This document shows, one piece after another, positions 30,800 through 42,757 of a stretch of 64,000 bases of DNA. The notes under the pieces are model-generated. The model did no database searches. It was not told where the DNA came from and saw only the letters and a list, made by a program, of their open reading frames with translations. The position numbers and the translations under genes are program-made. The first letter of the stretch is position 1, and every line of letters begins with the position of its first letter. The stretch is from Helianthus annuus (taxonomy: Eukaryota > Streptophyta > Magnoliopsida > Asterales > Asteraceae): the NCBI RefSeq assembly GCF_002127325.2, contig NC_035436.2, positions 84,937,716 through 85,001,715 of the forward strand, given 5' to 3'.

Positions 30800-33148
30800 T
30801 GTGACAACCCTCACTAAACAAGGTATCCGTACGGTTTAATTAATAATTAATTACTGCTTAATTACTGTGCTTGCTTGAAATTACTGATGAACTGCTACTT
30901 GATTTCTGATACTTGTATATTCCTGCATCATACTTTACATACCGTCACTACATTATTTATATACTGAACTCTAGTGACAAACATGATGCACAAAAGCACA
31001 GTAGCACTATGAACGGATAACCTATTGAGCATGCTGATAAAGCCAGCACCAGGCAGATATTACCTCTAAGGCCTGTATGAGCCAGAAAGATTTTACTACA
31101 CCCATAGTGAGTGTAGGGATACAAGGGTTGTAGAACTGCGTCTCTAGGAATAAGATACAATGACAGGATGTGCCTAGGACATACACTAAGCACAAAACTC
31201 AGCACTTTAATAAACAATTCAGTTTCTAGCTAACTAATAAAGTGCCAAAACATGAGAAAAATACTACTAGACACTTTCCAAAGTGTCGGGAATAAGTTGT
31301 GTCACTAAAAAGGGTATTAACGACACTTAAAAGCTTCGCTAAGCACTTTAACGGGTTACTATCCAACCGAACAACCGGACTTTGCCCGGAACATGAAAAT
31401 ATTGCCATTAACATTATTTGTCTTTTTCTGAGCCAGTTAGGGTCCCTGAATACCCTAACACCCGCCATAAAGCGCAACACACAACTAACCGGGTTAAGCA
31501 CTTAACTAACCTACTTAACCTAACTAGTATCCAACTAATTAGTTGAAAATGAACTAGCTAAACCCCCCCCCCCCTTGAGCCAATTTCGGTCCCCATGGGA
31601 CATATCTTGTACCATTTTGAATATTATATTACCTCTTGTCCCATATCTAAATGACATCAAATCCAATGGATCATAGTCCTAAACATTGTCTATAAGTAAC
31701 ATGTAATGCACATTATAATCTTTCACTTAACACCACACAAGAACACTTCCTCTCCCTCTCTCAAAGGCTTCGGCCGAACCCCCTACATCCATCCATCAAT
31801 TCTTTCAAGCTTGATCATCACATTCCAACATCATACAAGTGTCAAGGGTCACGCATAAGGAGTCTTGGTGCACTCGGAGCTCGAAGGACCTCATTCTCTT
31901 GCTTTTATCCGCCCTATTTGCGCTTAGATTCTTCCCTAGCCTCGAGCTAGTGGTATGTTACTTAAATCACCTACTCGAACTATTTTGAAGTGGATAATAT
32001 GATGTGTAACGGTTAAAACTCGAAATCATACAAGATGATGCTTTAAAGCTTACTAAAAATGCTTATAAAGATGGTTAAAAGCTTATAAGTTGTGTAAATG
32101 TTGTAGTAATTAAATTGTGTGGTTATTCGGACCCGATCTATGTTGTGGTAGCTCGGATCATCATTTAACCCGGGTTGGTCATGATCATAGATCATGACAT
32201 AAGGTTGTTTTGAATGGAACAAGGGTTAAAGGGTGAAACTCTACCACACACGGATCATGAACTTGTGTAAAAGCGTTTTTACTTGTAAAATAGTGTTTAA
32301 AACTAGTAGATCTACGTATCTACAAGTGGTATTTTCAAAGGACCGAGTGTCAAGAAAATCATGTTTTCTAAAGACGGATCTTATGATAACTAGAATGATT
32401 TTTAGAACACACAAGTGTGTAAACACTTGTGTAACACAAAGTTTCGACAAAATAACTATTTTTGTAAAATTTACAAGAAGATGTAAAGACGGACTTTCTA
32501 TAAAAACGGGGTTTTTACGAAACCGAACTAATTTATATTAAGATCCGCTAAAAGTAATGAGATTTACTTCATATTTTTTAGTAAATCACAAGTTCATGTG
32601 ATTTATGTGATTTACATATATATTAACTAGTTTGTTGTGTTGGACGTTGTTTTGATTGAATAAGAAAATTGCTGAATTGATTTGTAACAGAAAATGATAT
32701 GCTTGAAAGCGTGGCCACCTCCAGTTACAGAGGAAACTCTGGCGAAATTTTTCCAAAAACCTAACACTTAGAATTATTTTCACCATAAGTGTTAGAAATA
32801 CTTTTTGACATGTTTTCAAAATATAAGTTTCGCCACGACTTTATTTACAAATATCGGAGGTGGGATTTTCACAAAATTAAACGTGATAAATATATATTTA
32901 GTAAATATATTTTTCACAACGTCACTTGTCAATTATTTTGTGAAGTGTATAAATATTATTTTTAGGGTAAAAATAATATTATCAAGAGTAACGAATCCAA
33001 AATAATACGAACGCTTTCACGATAAACATATATGTTACACCGGTAATTATTATTACCACTCGATCATTAAAACGTAACTTACGCATTTTACGGAACTATT
33101 TATGAACACGTATTTTTGTTAAGGTATTATTTTGGGAAAATCTAATAG
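30800..33148 (+). repeat. 3' LTR of element B, truncated
   Basis: It copies the first 2,347 bp of the 5' LTR with few changes (12 C rather than 11 at 31563-31574; TTTATA for TTTACA near 30957). At 33146-33149 it switches to element-A-type LTR. The last ~1.08 kb of LTR, including its TGTGACA end, is missing. Confidence 0.9.
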
Positions 33149-33781
33149 GGTCGGAGGAGAGCTGTCACATCACGTGAACAGTGATGTGACAGGTGGATAT
33201 TTATAGGGGAAGGAGGAGAAAGGCGGTGTAGGTTAGTAGGTCGGATGGCCATTCGATCGAAGGGCTTCAGCGAGTTGGTTTCCGACTTTTCGTTTCATGC
33301 GTTGAGCGTTGCGATGCGTTTAAGTGGGTGTCGAATAAGCGATGTGGTAGTTTTAAATAATAGTTACAAAAGTAACATAACTAACATATAACAACATAAG
33401 TAAACTTGCATTTCCAGTTCGCAATGAGGTTGCATTGCGATAGAGTTGCGATTGCGTTTGCGATTAATCACCTCAAAACATATAATAAACATGCACCAGT
33501 AACACGTAATAGCACACACACGTAAAACAATATCCAGAACTGCGATTCAAGTTGCGATGCAATTGCGATGAGATTAGCGTTAAGTAGATTAGCTTTTAAA
33601 CTGCGTTTATTGCATTGTTACTCCAAATAATACAACTAAAATAACATAAATTAAAGTATCGATTTTCGAGGTTTGAAAGTACAAGTAATAATTAATCAAG
33701 GAATGACAGATCGAATTAGCAATTTTTTCTTCCTTTGACTTTGACTTGTACTTTGACTTCAAGAAAATCGGGTTTATTGCA
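33149..33781 (-). repeat. LTR fragment of element A type
   Basis: It matches 14155-14842 in the same orientation, with fewer CGATCG modules (33238-33262 against 14246-14325) and the same TTGCGAT-rich section (33420-33595). Its high end reads CGGGTTTATTGCA where the other copy has CGGGTTGTTACA. It is probably A's displaced 5' LTR, but it could be an unrelated copy. Confidence 0.75.
33162..33206 (-). promoter_or_regulatory. TATA box plus hairpin, second A-type LTR
   Basis: CTGTCACATCAC (33162-33173), loop GTGAACA, GTGATGTGACAG (33181-33192). The TATA box lies at 33198-33206 on the minus strand. The arms are identical to the copy at 14170 while the loop differs by one base. Confidence 0.75.
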
Positions 33782-34171
33782 GGATCTTGATGATGTCACG
33801 TTGAAAGAAATCTACTAAGACGACTAGAAACACGCTTCAAAATTTAGTTCATGTATTGTATTTCGTTTTCCATGTTACAAGTTGTTTTATTATGCTCCCA
33901 AACATGGTACTTTTGCTTTAGTAATGAAACGAAATTTTGATTAATAAATACTTGTCACAAATAGTCGTTTTGAAGTCTCTTACAATCCTGTTTCCGTCTC
34001 GCTCCGATGTTTCCACCATCGGTCGGGGTGTGACAACATACACCACACCACTGTCACGCTACCTTTTAGAAGTTGTAACACTCCAAGATTCTGGCAGTAT
34101 TTCTCATAGTTGGTTCAGCTAATGCTATCATTACTATTTTGTTTGTTTTTGGGGTTTGTGTGGGTTGTAAT
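33782..34171 (+). repeat. remnant of another LTR 3' end and flank
   Basis: TTTCCACCATCGGTCGGGGTGTGACA (as read in two parts around 34010-34035) is the usual gypsy LTR 3' end, here without a primer site, so it is a solo or truncated LTR tail. 34036-34171 is unassigned; a TGTAACACTCC at about 34074 could be yet another LTR start. Confidence 0.5.
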
Positions 34172-34834
34172 TGTAACGCCCAGCGTCCCTGAACTTTAGG
34201 CTCTGGGAAAGAATAGTTCCTACAGTTTACCTTTTGTCTATTTTAGTCCCTAATCTTTGTGGATTGTCTATTTTCTTGAAATGTCTAAGTATACGTTTGG
34301 AAATGCCTAATTCTATATGATTTGAATGCCTAATTCTGTATGATTTAAATGCCTAAATCTATGCTTAAATGTCTATCTGGAATGCCTAAATGTGGGAATG
34401 TCTATATGTAGGATTGCCTAAATTCTATATGATTGGAATGCCTAAATGTCTACATGCTTGGATTGTCTAAATCACAAAGCTTGGAACGTCTATATACTTG
34501 GAATGTCTAATTCTATGTGCTAGAATGTCTAAATCTATATGGTGCTTGACTCCTTAGACTCGTGAAACTTATTCTTGGTTGAACGAGAGACTGGAGCCTT
34601 GTCACTGGCGGAATCTATTATTCTATTACTCGAATAAAACGCAACGCTAAACCTAACTCGCAAAGCAATCAAAGTCTGGAACACGGAAAGGTCAGGTTGG
34701 CCGGGGTGCCATCCGATCGGACTACCATCCGATCGGATTGTCACCCTATCGGATGACCACTCGATCGGACAACGGTCCGATTGGACAGTCACTCGAACCA
34801 AGCCCACCTTCCCTCCTCTTCTCCTCTCCCTCGC

Positions 34835-34879
34835 ACTATAAATAGACCTGTCACATCACCTTTTTCAGTGATGTGACAG
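34835..34879 (+). promoter_or_regulatory. TATA box plus hairpin, element C 5' LTR (copy 1)
   Basis: ACTATAAATAG (34835-34845) is followed by CTGTCACATCAC (34848-34859), an 8-nt loop, and GTGATGTGACAG (34868-34879). The arms are identical to those in element A, and the order relative to the TATA box is the same. Confidence 0.78.
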
Positions 34880-35440
34880 CTCTGCTCGACCAGACCCTCT
34901 ACCTCCTCATTTCTTCATTTTCTTGCTAATTTCGGTACGTTTCAAGCTAGATCCTTGTACTTTCTTACTCTACACGTCATCCTTTACGTAGTTCTCACTT
35001 GAAATCACACTTTTTACCGTGAAATCTCTCAGATCTGAGTTCTTGAGGGTGATATCATCATGGTGGTTTGTACAAACTGCCATGTGATGTCATTCTAAGC
35101 AAGAACTAGCTCGGAACTAAGGTATTTCATGCGTTTCACATTAAATCTAAGCTAAATCTATACTTTCCATATAAAATTTGGGTTATTCTTCATCTTTTCT
35201 TCAAACTTTCGATTTACTTCGGTGATAAACAGGATTGAACGGAGTGTAGACTTGATCATTGGTCTAGAGTTGGTTTAGGGACGGATTGTTCACTAATTAA
35301 GACGATCACGGGGTGGATTCCGGCATAAACCCATCCGATCGGATTGTCACCCTATCGGATGACCACTCGATCGGACAACGGTCCGATCGGACAGTCACTC
35401 GAACCAAGCCCACCTTCCCTCCTCTTCTCCTCTCCCTCGC

Positions 35441-35485
35441 ACTATAAATAGACCTGTCACATCACCTTTTTCAGTGATGTGACTG
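35441..35485 (+). promoter_or_regulatory. duplicated TATA box plus hairpin, element C 5' LTR (copy 2)
   Basis: This is the second copy within the 606-bp duplication. ACTATAAATAG is followed by CTGTCACATCAC (35454-35465) and GTGATGTGACTG (35474-35485), where one base change breaks one pair near the end of the stem. Confidence 0.72.
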
Positions 35486-37177
35486 CTCGGCTCGACCAGA
35501 CCCTCTACCTCATCATTTCTTCATTTTCTTGCTAATTTCGGTACGTTTCAAGCTAGATCCTTGTACTTTCTTACTCTACACGCCATCTTTACGTAATTCT
35601 CACTTGAAATCACACTTTTTACCGTGAAATCTCTCAGATCTGAGTTCTTGAGTGTGATGTCATCATGGTGGTTTGTACAAACTGCCATGTGATGTCATTC
35701 TCAGCAAGAGCTAGCTCCGATCTAAGGTATTTCATGCGTTTCACATTAAATCTAAGCTAAATCTATACTTCCCATATAAAATTTGGGTTATTCTTCATCT
35801 TTTCTTCAAACTTTCGATTTACTTCGGTGATAAACGGGATTGAACGGAGTGTAGACTTGATCAGTGGTCTAAAGTTGGTTTAGGGACGGATTGTTCACTG
35901 ATTAAGACGATCATGGGGTGGATTCCGGCATAAAACCGTCAACACACAAACGGGTCGGACTGGGGTGATTCCCGACCGATCAGAATGTCTGAGAAATGAT
36001 AAGTCACTGTTGCCTCAGTCTGTACCGTGACGTCACCATTAATTTTCAAACTTAGAATTTTTTCAATATTTGTAAACTATCAAAACTTGGAAGTCTGAGC
36101 GAATGGCAACCCGATCGGACAGCCGTCAGATCTAACAGCCGTCCGATTGGAACAATCAGGTTATCTGCACTTGGACCAAGTGGCAATCTGATCGGATTAC
36201 CGTCCGATTGGACAGCCACCTAGTCTATTTTGTTATAAAGTTCACTCCAGTAGTAACCCGATCGGATGGCCGTCCGATCAGGCAATCACCTGTCCTCTCA
36301 CCCGGTTATATCACACGACCGACTGGCCATCCGACCGGACAGCCATTCGATCCAGTGACTGTTCCAACACTTATGAAATCTCGTTATTCTACCCGACTCT
36401 TATCCTATTGTAATCTAATCAGGCTAACTCTAAAAGGAGCTCCCTTTGATCCAATAATAGTTGCGACTGTTAAGCAATCACTGTGAGCATACTCGACCCC
36501 CTTTTTACTTTAAACTTTGGGGTGTAACATGTATTCTATTAAACTATATACTTTTTGGCAATCTAAACTCTATCCTATGTGTTTGTGAAAACTTGTGCAT
36601 TCTAGTATTCTATTTGTGCTATGTGACGTTTAATCCAGGGTGTTTAGTTCCGCCTTAACAATAGTAGTGCTATAGGGGGTGCACCTTTCCCATTATTTCA
36701 GGGGGTATTGTTAGGAGGATTCTAGTTTACCTTGAGTCTTGGCTAAACACTAAAGCATCAGGATACTTGGGCTATCACTCCGTGGACTGCGACACTAGCA
36801 CGACTGAAACTATTTTTATATACTTACATAATGGATATGAGTTGTTTTTAATCTATTATTCTAGTATCAAACTTGTATACTCGCCAATACTTTTGTATTG
36901 ACATTTTAATACATGTTGAAGGCTGATAGGTTGCTATGGAACTCATGGAAAACAAGTTAGGATGATGCCTAGAAACGCTACCTAGTTAATTTAAGACTTT
37001 TGAACAATATTTGATGATGTAATTTGATATTTGTTTGATGGATGTTTGTTTTAGACAATTACTATGAAATCTATTTAAAACTGTTGAAATATCTAGTGTT
37101 GTGGAATCCTCTTGAACAATCTGAACGCTTAGTGCTCGTTGCCCGAGGTTTCCGCCATCGGTTGGGGTGTGACAGAT

Positions 37178-37190
37178 TGGTATCAGAGCC
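37178..37190 (+). other. primer binding site, tRNA-iMet type, element C
   Basis: TGGTATCAGAGCC lies three bases after the LTR end GTGACA. Confidence 0.92.
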
Positions 37191-38813
37191 ATAACTATAG
37201 GGAATTAGGATAAGTAGGAATACTTGCCCTAGTCTATAGTTCTAAGAATTTGATTCTTATTTGTTGTTTAAGACTTATGCATTCTACCGTATTTGTATCC
37301 TAGCGGCACGTGTTCCTATTGAACTTACATGCCTTTCCTAAGGCTGATACAATGTACACTTTATACTATGAAAACACTGTTACGCAGTGTTTATATTTTG
37401 CACGAGATTTGCCCACAGGATAGGAGTGACATCCGAACCTTGATGGGGAATCTCCATATTATTCTAGTAGGCCCTGTCTGCGGATAAGTGCCCACAACAC
37501 TTAGGGTACGATGTTGTCAAGTTAGAGGTAAATCTCAGACCTTGATAACTAGTCTCACTCTTTGACGTTTTATGTCTCGCCAGGGTCTCGAAACTTCCAT
37601 TCAATTGAGTACGTGAAATGACCAAAAGGACGAATATCGTAGGCCTAACATCGACGACGTATTTGTCCAAGTAAGTCAAGACATGTTACCTCAATTCGAA
37701 AGGAGTTCGAATCACTTTGGTTAGTCACAGTTCCTCTACCCGGAACAATCCTGTGTTTTTAAAAGCCTATCTTTTTTTTTATGTTATCTCGATTTTATGA
37801 ATTTGGTTCTATCTATATGGTTTTAAACTTGATTCTTCGTTCATTTTGGTATATTTTGCACGAATCACACGTCGTCCGCAATCTAAAACGTTAATTCTAA
37901 TCTCAAATCGAACTAAATTTACGAAGTTTTATTCTATGTGTAATGTATGTGGTAATTTTAATCGACTATTATGTTCTGAGGTGTTGATTTTGGGTATGAA
38001 GCACTAAGATGACATGGAAGTACGAGACAGAAGTGGCATGTCCGAAGCATGGTGGATACGCCGCTGGTACTTCCTATATATAACTGCTTCCGGCATGTTA
38101 CCAACTTTCGTACCAAGTGCCATACGAGATTAGTGTTTACAGACCAGTGTGGAAAGTCTATGTAATCTACGGAACGTCTATGCAATCTATGGAAAGCCTA
38201 TGAAATCTATTAGCAGACTATGTAATCTATGAAAATTCTAGCATAATTGTGTTAATCTATGACAATCTAGCGAGTTAAACTATTTTGAGCTAAACTATGT
38301 TGAACTATCTTGGTCTGTTGGTTTAATCTATGATCATCTATCTGGTTAAACTATGTTAAACTATCTACTTAAGCAAGCTATGATAATCTATCAATATAAT
38401 CTATGCCAACCTATGAAATGATCTATGTTAATCTACTTGAGTATTCTACGCCGATCTATTTTGAGTATTCTATGTGATTTATTTGAGTAATCTATGAGTA
38501 ATCTATGTTAATCTATTAATCTATATTATGATGATGATGATAATGGGTATGTGGAGAGTTGCGACACGTAACATGACACCGAGTACGAGGTAGAGGCGAT
38601 GTGCCTGAAGCGTGGTGGATACGCCGCTGGTACTTCCTATATATAAGCGTTTCTGACATGTTGACCAAACTTCGTACAACGTGCCATGTGAAGGTCGTGC
38701 GTTTTGTGGTGTTAGTCTATCTCATATCTTGATCCTTTAATCTATCGTGAGTAAAACTTTATTGTGGGACTTCGTAACCTAGACTGATATGATCCTTATG
38801 TTTGAACTTGTAG
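37191..38813 (+). other. leader of element C with direct repeats
   Basis: No supported gene. Two related ~95-bp segments (about 38035-38130 and 38595-38695) share GGTGGATACGCCGCTGGTAC and CTTCCTATATATAA. Between them, 38150-38530 is a degenerate array of AATCTATG / TCTATGTAATCTA. The function is unknown; leaders of this length often carry packaging signals. Confidence 0.7.
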
Positions 38814-39948
38814 ATGTCTGCTCGAAGACTCTCTGACAACCTAAGGAAATCAAGGGAGAAGTCCCAGAAAAAGATGATGTCATTCATGGCCGACCAGATC
38901 GCTCGGGTCGTGCCAAAGGTCGTTTCTGAGCTCCAAGGATCTACCACTCCTCCATCGTCTATAGATTCCAAAATGGAGAAGCCGACTACTACCAAGTTCA
39001 ACTACAAACACTTCGTCTCCTTCAACCCCAAACCGTTTACGGGCAGTGATGGGGTGACAGCTATACTTTAATGGTTTGATAGCATAGAGGTCACTTTCAT
39101 TAACAGTGAATGCCCTGAACATTTGAAAACCAGGAGTGCTACAGGGGGGGTTTCAAGGTAGGGCTTTGGAATGGTGGGCTAATGAAAGGAACATCCGTAC
39201 GTATGAAGCAGCTTATGCTCTTCCATGGGCTGAGGTGCGTGAATTGATAACGCTTGAATTCTGCCCTCCCCATGAGCAGCTCAAGCTCGAAGAAGAATTT
39301 TGGCACTTAAAGCAAATTGGTGATGCCAACATGGCGTATACCACCCGATTCAAGCAGTTAAGTTTTATCGTTCCTCACTTGGTTTCGACTCCCAAGTGGA
39401 TGATAACCAAGTACATCAACGGTCTGCCTCTTGCTATGCGTGATTCCATCGAAGCAGCTCAGCTAGGAACTATTGAGGAAGTCTACCCTCTCGCAGCTAG
39501 TCTCAACAACAATCGTGTGCCTGACAAGCAGTTTGCTACCCCTGCCCCTTCAAAATCTTCAAATCAAGTCACTCAGCAGCTAAGTGGCAGCAAGAACAAG
39601 AAACGAAAAGCTCAGGGCTCGGGATGTAATGCTATTACTCCTGCTGCTAACCCTGCAGCGAAACCTGCTCCTACTCCTGCTGCTGTTAACCCTGCTGCTC
39701 CCGAGGAGAAGAAGCAATACACTGGGTCTTATCCCATGTGTGCGACATGGAATTTCCATCATCCTGCTACTTCTGCATGCCGTTTGTGCACCTACTGTAA
39801 CCGCTATGGTCACACGGCTCCCTACTGTCGTCAAGCTAATCCTGCTCCTCAAGCTCAACAAGCTCCTGCTCCACCAGCTCAAGCAGCTCTTCCAGCTCCT
39901 ACTCTGCAAAACCCAGGACCAGTCAATGCCGTTCGTGCATGTTTTTAG
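38814..39948 (+). pseudogene. element C gag
   Basis: It starts MSARRLSDNLRKSREKSQKK. The gag core contains KFNYKHFVSFNPKPFTG, then a TAA at 39069 in the position of Gln in element A (AMFQW). A run of seven G near 39143 shifts the frame; the 39136 frame continues with GRALEWWANERN, FCPPHEQLKLEEEFW, and a Cys-rich segment CTYCNRYGHTAPYC, a good CCHC knuckle. It ends at TAG 39946 just before the Cys-Gly of a second knuckle whose remainder (HLRNRCP) continues in frame. Ala/Pro-rich linkers flank the knuckles. Confidence 0.82.
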
Positions 39949-42757
39949 TGTGGGGATACTACTCATCTTCGTAACCGTTGCCCCCAGCTGAACCAAGAGC
40001 AACAAGCAGCCGCTCGTGGACGAGCGTTCAACCTCAATGCCAATCAGGCTCGCAACAACAATGACGTGGTGAATGGTATGTTTCTCGTTAATAATCTCTA
40101 TGCTTCGATCCTATTTGATACTGGTGCCAATAAGAGTTTTGTGTCCGTGGAATTCGAATCTTTGATAAATTGTACACGCTCTAAGTTACCTGAGTCGGTC
40201 TCTGTTGAGGTCGCCAATGGTAAGTCGATTCTTGTTAATTCTATTGTGCGTGAATGTTCCTTGATTCTTAACGATCACGTATTTTCTATTGATCTCATAC
40301 CCATGCGTTTGGGTAGTTTTGATGTTATCATTGGCATGGATTGGTTGCGTAAGAACCATGCCGAAATTGTGTGTCACGAGAAGTTTGTCCGTCTTCCTTT
40401 TCCGTCTGGTGATCTTTTAAACGTTTATGAGGACCGACCTTCAAAAGGACTAAGGCTGATGTTATGCACACAAGTGAGCCGAAGTTTACATAAACAGAAC
40501 CCTGCCTTCTTGGCCCATGTGGTGGAATAAAAGGGCAAGGGGAAGAACATAAACGAAGTTCCAGTTGTGTGTGATTTCCCTGTTGTCTTTCCCGAGGATT
40601 TACCTGGTCTTCCTCCTCCCAGATCTGTCGATTTTCGTATTGACCTCGTACCTAGTGCGACTCCTATCGCCAGGGCTCCTTACCGTCTTGCACCTTCCGA
40701 AATGCAAGAGTTATCCAGCTAGCTACAGGAACTACTCGATAAAGGTTTTATTCGTCCAAGTACCTCCCCGTGGGGTGCTCCCATATTATTTGTCAAGGAG
40801 AAGGATGGTTCGTTTCGTATGTGTATCGACTACCGTGAACTTAATAAGCTTACTGTGAAAAATCGTTACCCGTTGCCCCGTATTAATGACCTACTTAACC
40901 AACTACAAGGCGCTTCCTGTTTCTCTAAGATTGACCTACGTTCTGGATATCATCAACTACGTGTTCTCGAAGATGATATTCCTAAAACTGCGTTTCGTAC
41001 TCGATATGGGCACTACGTGTTCGTAGTCATGCCTTTTGGCCTGACCAACGCACCTGCAGTGTTCATGGACCTTATGAACCGTGTTTATAAACCCTATTTG
41101 GATCATTTTGTTATAGTCTTTATTGATGATATTCTTGTTTATTCTAAATCTAAAGCTGATCATGCTCGCCATCTACGTCTTATGCTTGAACTTTTACGTG
41201 GTGAACGCCTATATGCTAAGTTTTCTAAATGTGAGTTCTGTATTGATGAAGTGCAGTTTCTTGGTCATATTGTTAGTAGTCAGGGTATTCATGTTGACCC
41301 TTCAAAAATCGAGGCAGTGAAGAATTGGTGTACGCCTAAATCCGTGTCTGAGATTCGCTCTTTTCTAGGATTGGCGGGTTATTACCGCCGGTTCATCGCG
41401 GATTTTTCTAAAATCGTTGTTCCTCTTACTATTCTAACCTAGAAGGAGAAACCTTTTGTTTGGGGTCCCGAACAAGAGGAATCCTTTCTGACTCTTAAGA
41501 ATCTATTGTGCAATGATCCTGTTTTAACTCTACCTGATGGAAATGACGATTTCGTGGTGTATTGCGACGCCTGGAACCGTGGATTGGGCTGTGTGCTCAT
41601 GCAGCGGGAAAAGGTCATTGCTTACGCTTCTCGTCAACTCAAAGTGCATGAGAAAAAATACACTACTCACGACCTGGAGCTTGTTGCGGTTGTTTTTGCG
41701 TTAAAGATCTGGCGACACTACCTGTATGTTACTAAGTGTGTGGTCTTTACCGACCATAGTAGCCTGCAACATATCTTTGACCAGAAATAACTAAACATGC
41801 GAAAGAGGCATTGGGTGGAATTGCTTAACGACTACGACTGCGAAATTCGCTACCACCCTGGTAAGGCGAACGTAGTGGCCGACGCCCTTACTCGTAAGAC
41901 TCATGTCTAGGCTATTCGTATATCTAGTGATCTTCATGCTTGTATTCGTGAAGCCCAATATTCGTCAGCTAATGAGGGAAGTCTATCTGTTGAAGTTCTT
42001 GGTGCTAACGTCAATCAGCTCGAAGCTAAATCTGATGGTCTGCTGTACTATCTGAATCGCATCTGGGTACTAGATCGCGATAATCTTCGTGAGCTCATTA
42101 TGAATGAGGCTCACAAACCTCACTACTCGATCCACCCAGGCGCCGACAAGATGTACCAGGATCTGCGTATGACTTATTGGTGGCCTGGAATGAAGAGGGA
42201 TATTGCTGTGTATGTTTCTAAATGCCTCACATGTCTGAAGGTGAAAGCTGAACATCAGCGTCCCTCCGGACTTTTAGAGCAACATAAAATTCCCGTTTGG
42301 AAGTGGGATATTCTTGCTATGGACTTTATTACTAAGTTACCCCGTACACCTGCCGGTTATGACAGTATTTGGGTGATCATCAACCGTTTAACTAAATCAA
42401 CCCACTTTCTTCCTATTCGTGAAGATTATAAGGTGGAGAAACTTGCTAGGATCTATACCGATGAGATTATAAGTCGTCATGGCGTACCTTTAGAAATAAT
42501 CTCTGACCGTGATGGTCGCTTTACTTCACGTCTTTGGCAAACATTTCAGTCCGCTATGGGTACGCACTTGAATTTTAGCACGGCCTTTCATCCTCAGACG
42601 GATGGACAGACCGAGCGCACTATTCAAACCCTAGAGGACATGCTCCGTTCTTATGTCATCGACTTTGGTGGTAACTGGGATGTACATTTACCATTGATAG
42701 AATTCTCGTACAACAATAGTTATCATTCCAAAATTCAGATGGCCCCTTTCGAACTTT
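39949..42757 (+). pseudogene. element C protease, RT, RNase H and integrase core
   Basis: It lies in one frame from 39949 to about 42757 with stops at 40528, 40720, 41440, 41788 and 41908. Protease has an intact LFDTGANKSFVS. Reverse transcriptase (40819-41440) shows [24 protein letters not shown] and [10 protein letters not shown]. RNase H (41506-41790) shows VVYCDAW and FTDHSSLQH. Integrase (42100 onward) has the zinc region [15 protein letters not shown]...CLTCLK, then catalytic [13 protein letters not shown] and [15 protein letters not shown] frameshift near 42745 (after QMAPFE) moves into the last frame. The stops at 40720 and 41440 replace Gln codons that A or B retain. Confidence 0.87.

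Larger units (their letters stand above)
20260..33148 (+). mobile_element. element B: Ty3/gypsy chromodomain retrotransposon
   Basis: The structure is 5' LTR (20260-23686), tRNA-iMet-type primer site, hairpin-array leader, frameshifted gag extension, a decayed gag copy, gag-pol in one frame, polypurine tract, and 3' LTR truncated at 33148. The LTRs are near identical over the shared 2.35 kb by eye. It was inserted into the leader of element A; the five bases left of it are AAAAC, but the right duplication is lost. The C-terminal chromodomain-like tail suggests a Tekay/Del-like chromovirus. Confidence 0.9.
34172..37174 (+). repeat. 5' LTR of element C with internal 606-bp duplication
   Basis: It runs TGTAACGCCC to GTTGGGGTGTGACA, 3,003 bp. 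34280-34540 carries degenerate repeats of ATGCCTAA / GGAATGTCTAA. A block starting CCATCCGATCGG at 34725 recurs at 35331, a tandem duplication of 606 bp that includes the promoter. CGATCGGA modules lie at 34700-34800, 35330-35400 and 36105-36350. The 3' LTR has only one copy of the block. Confidence 0.88.
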
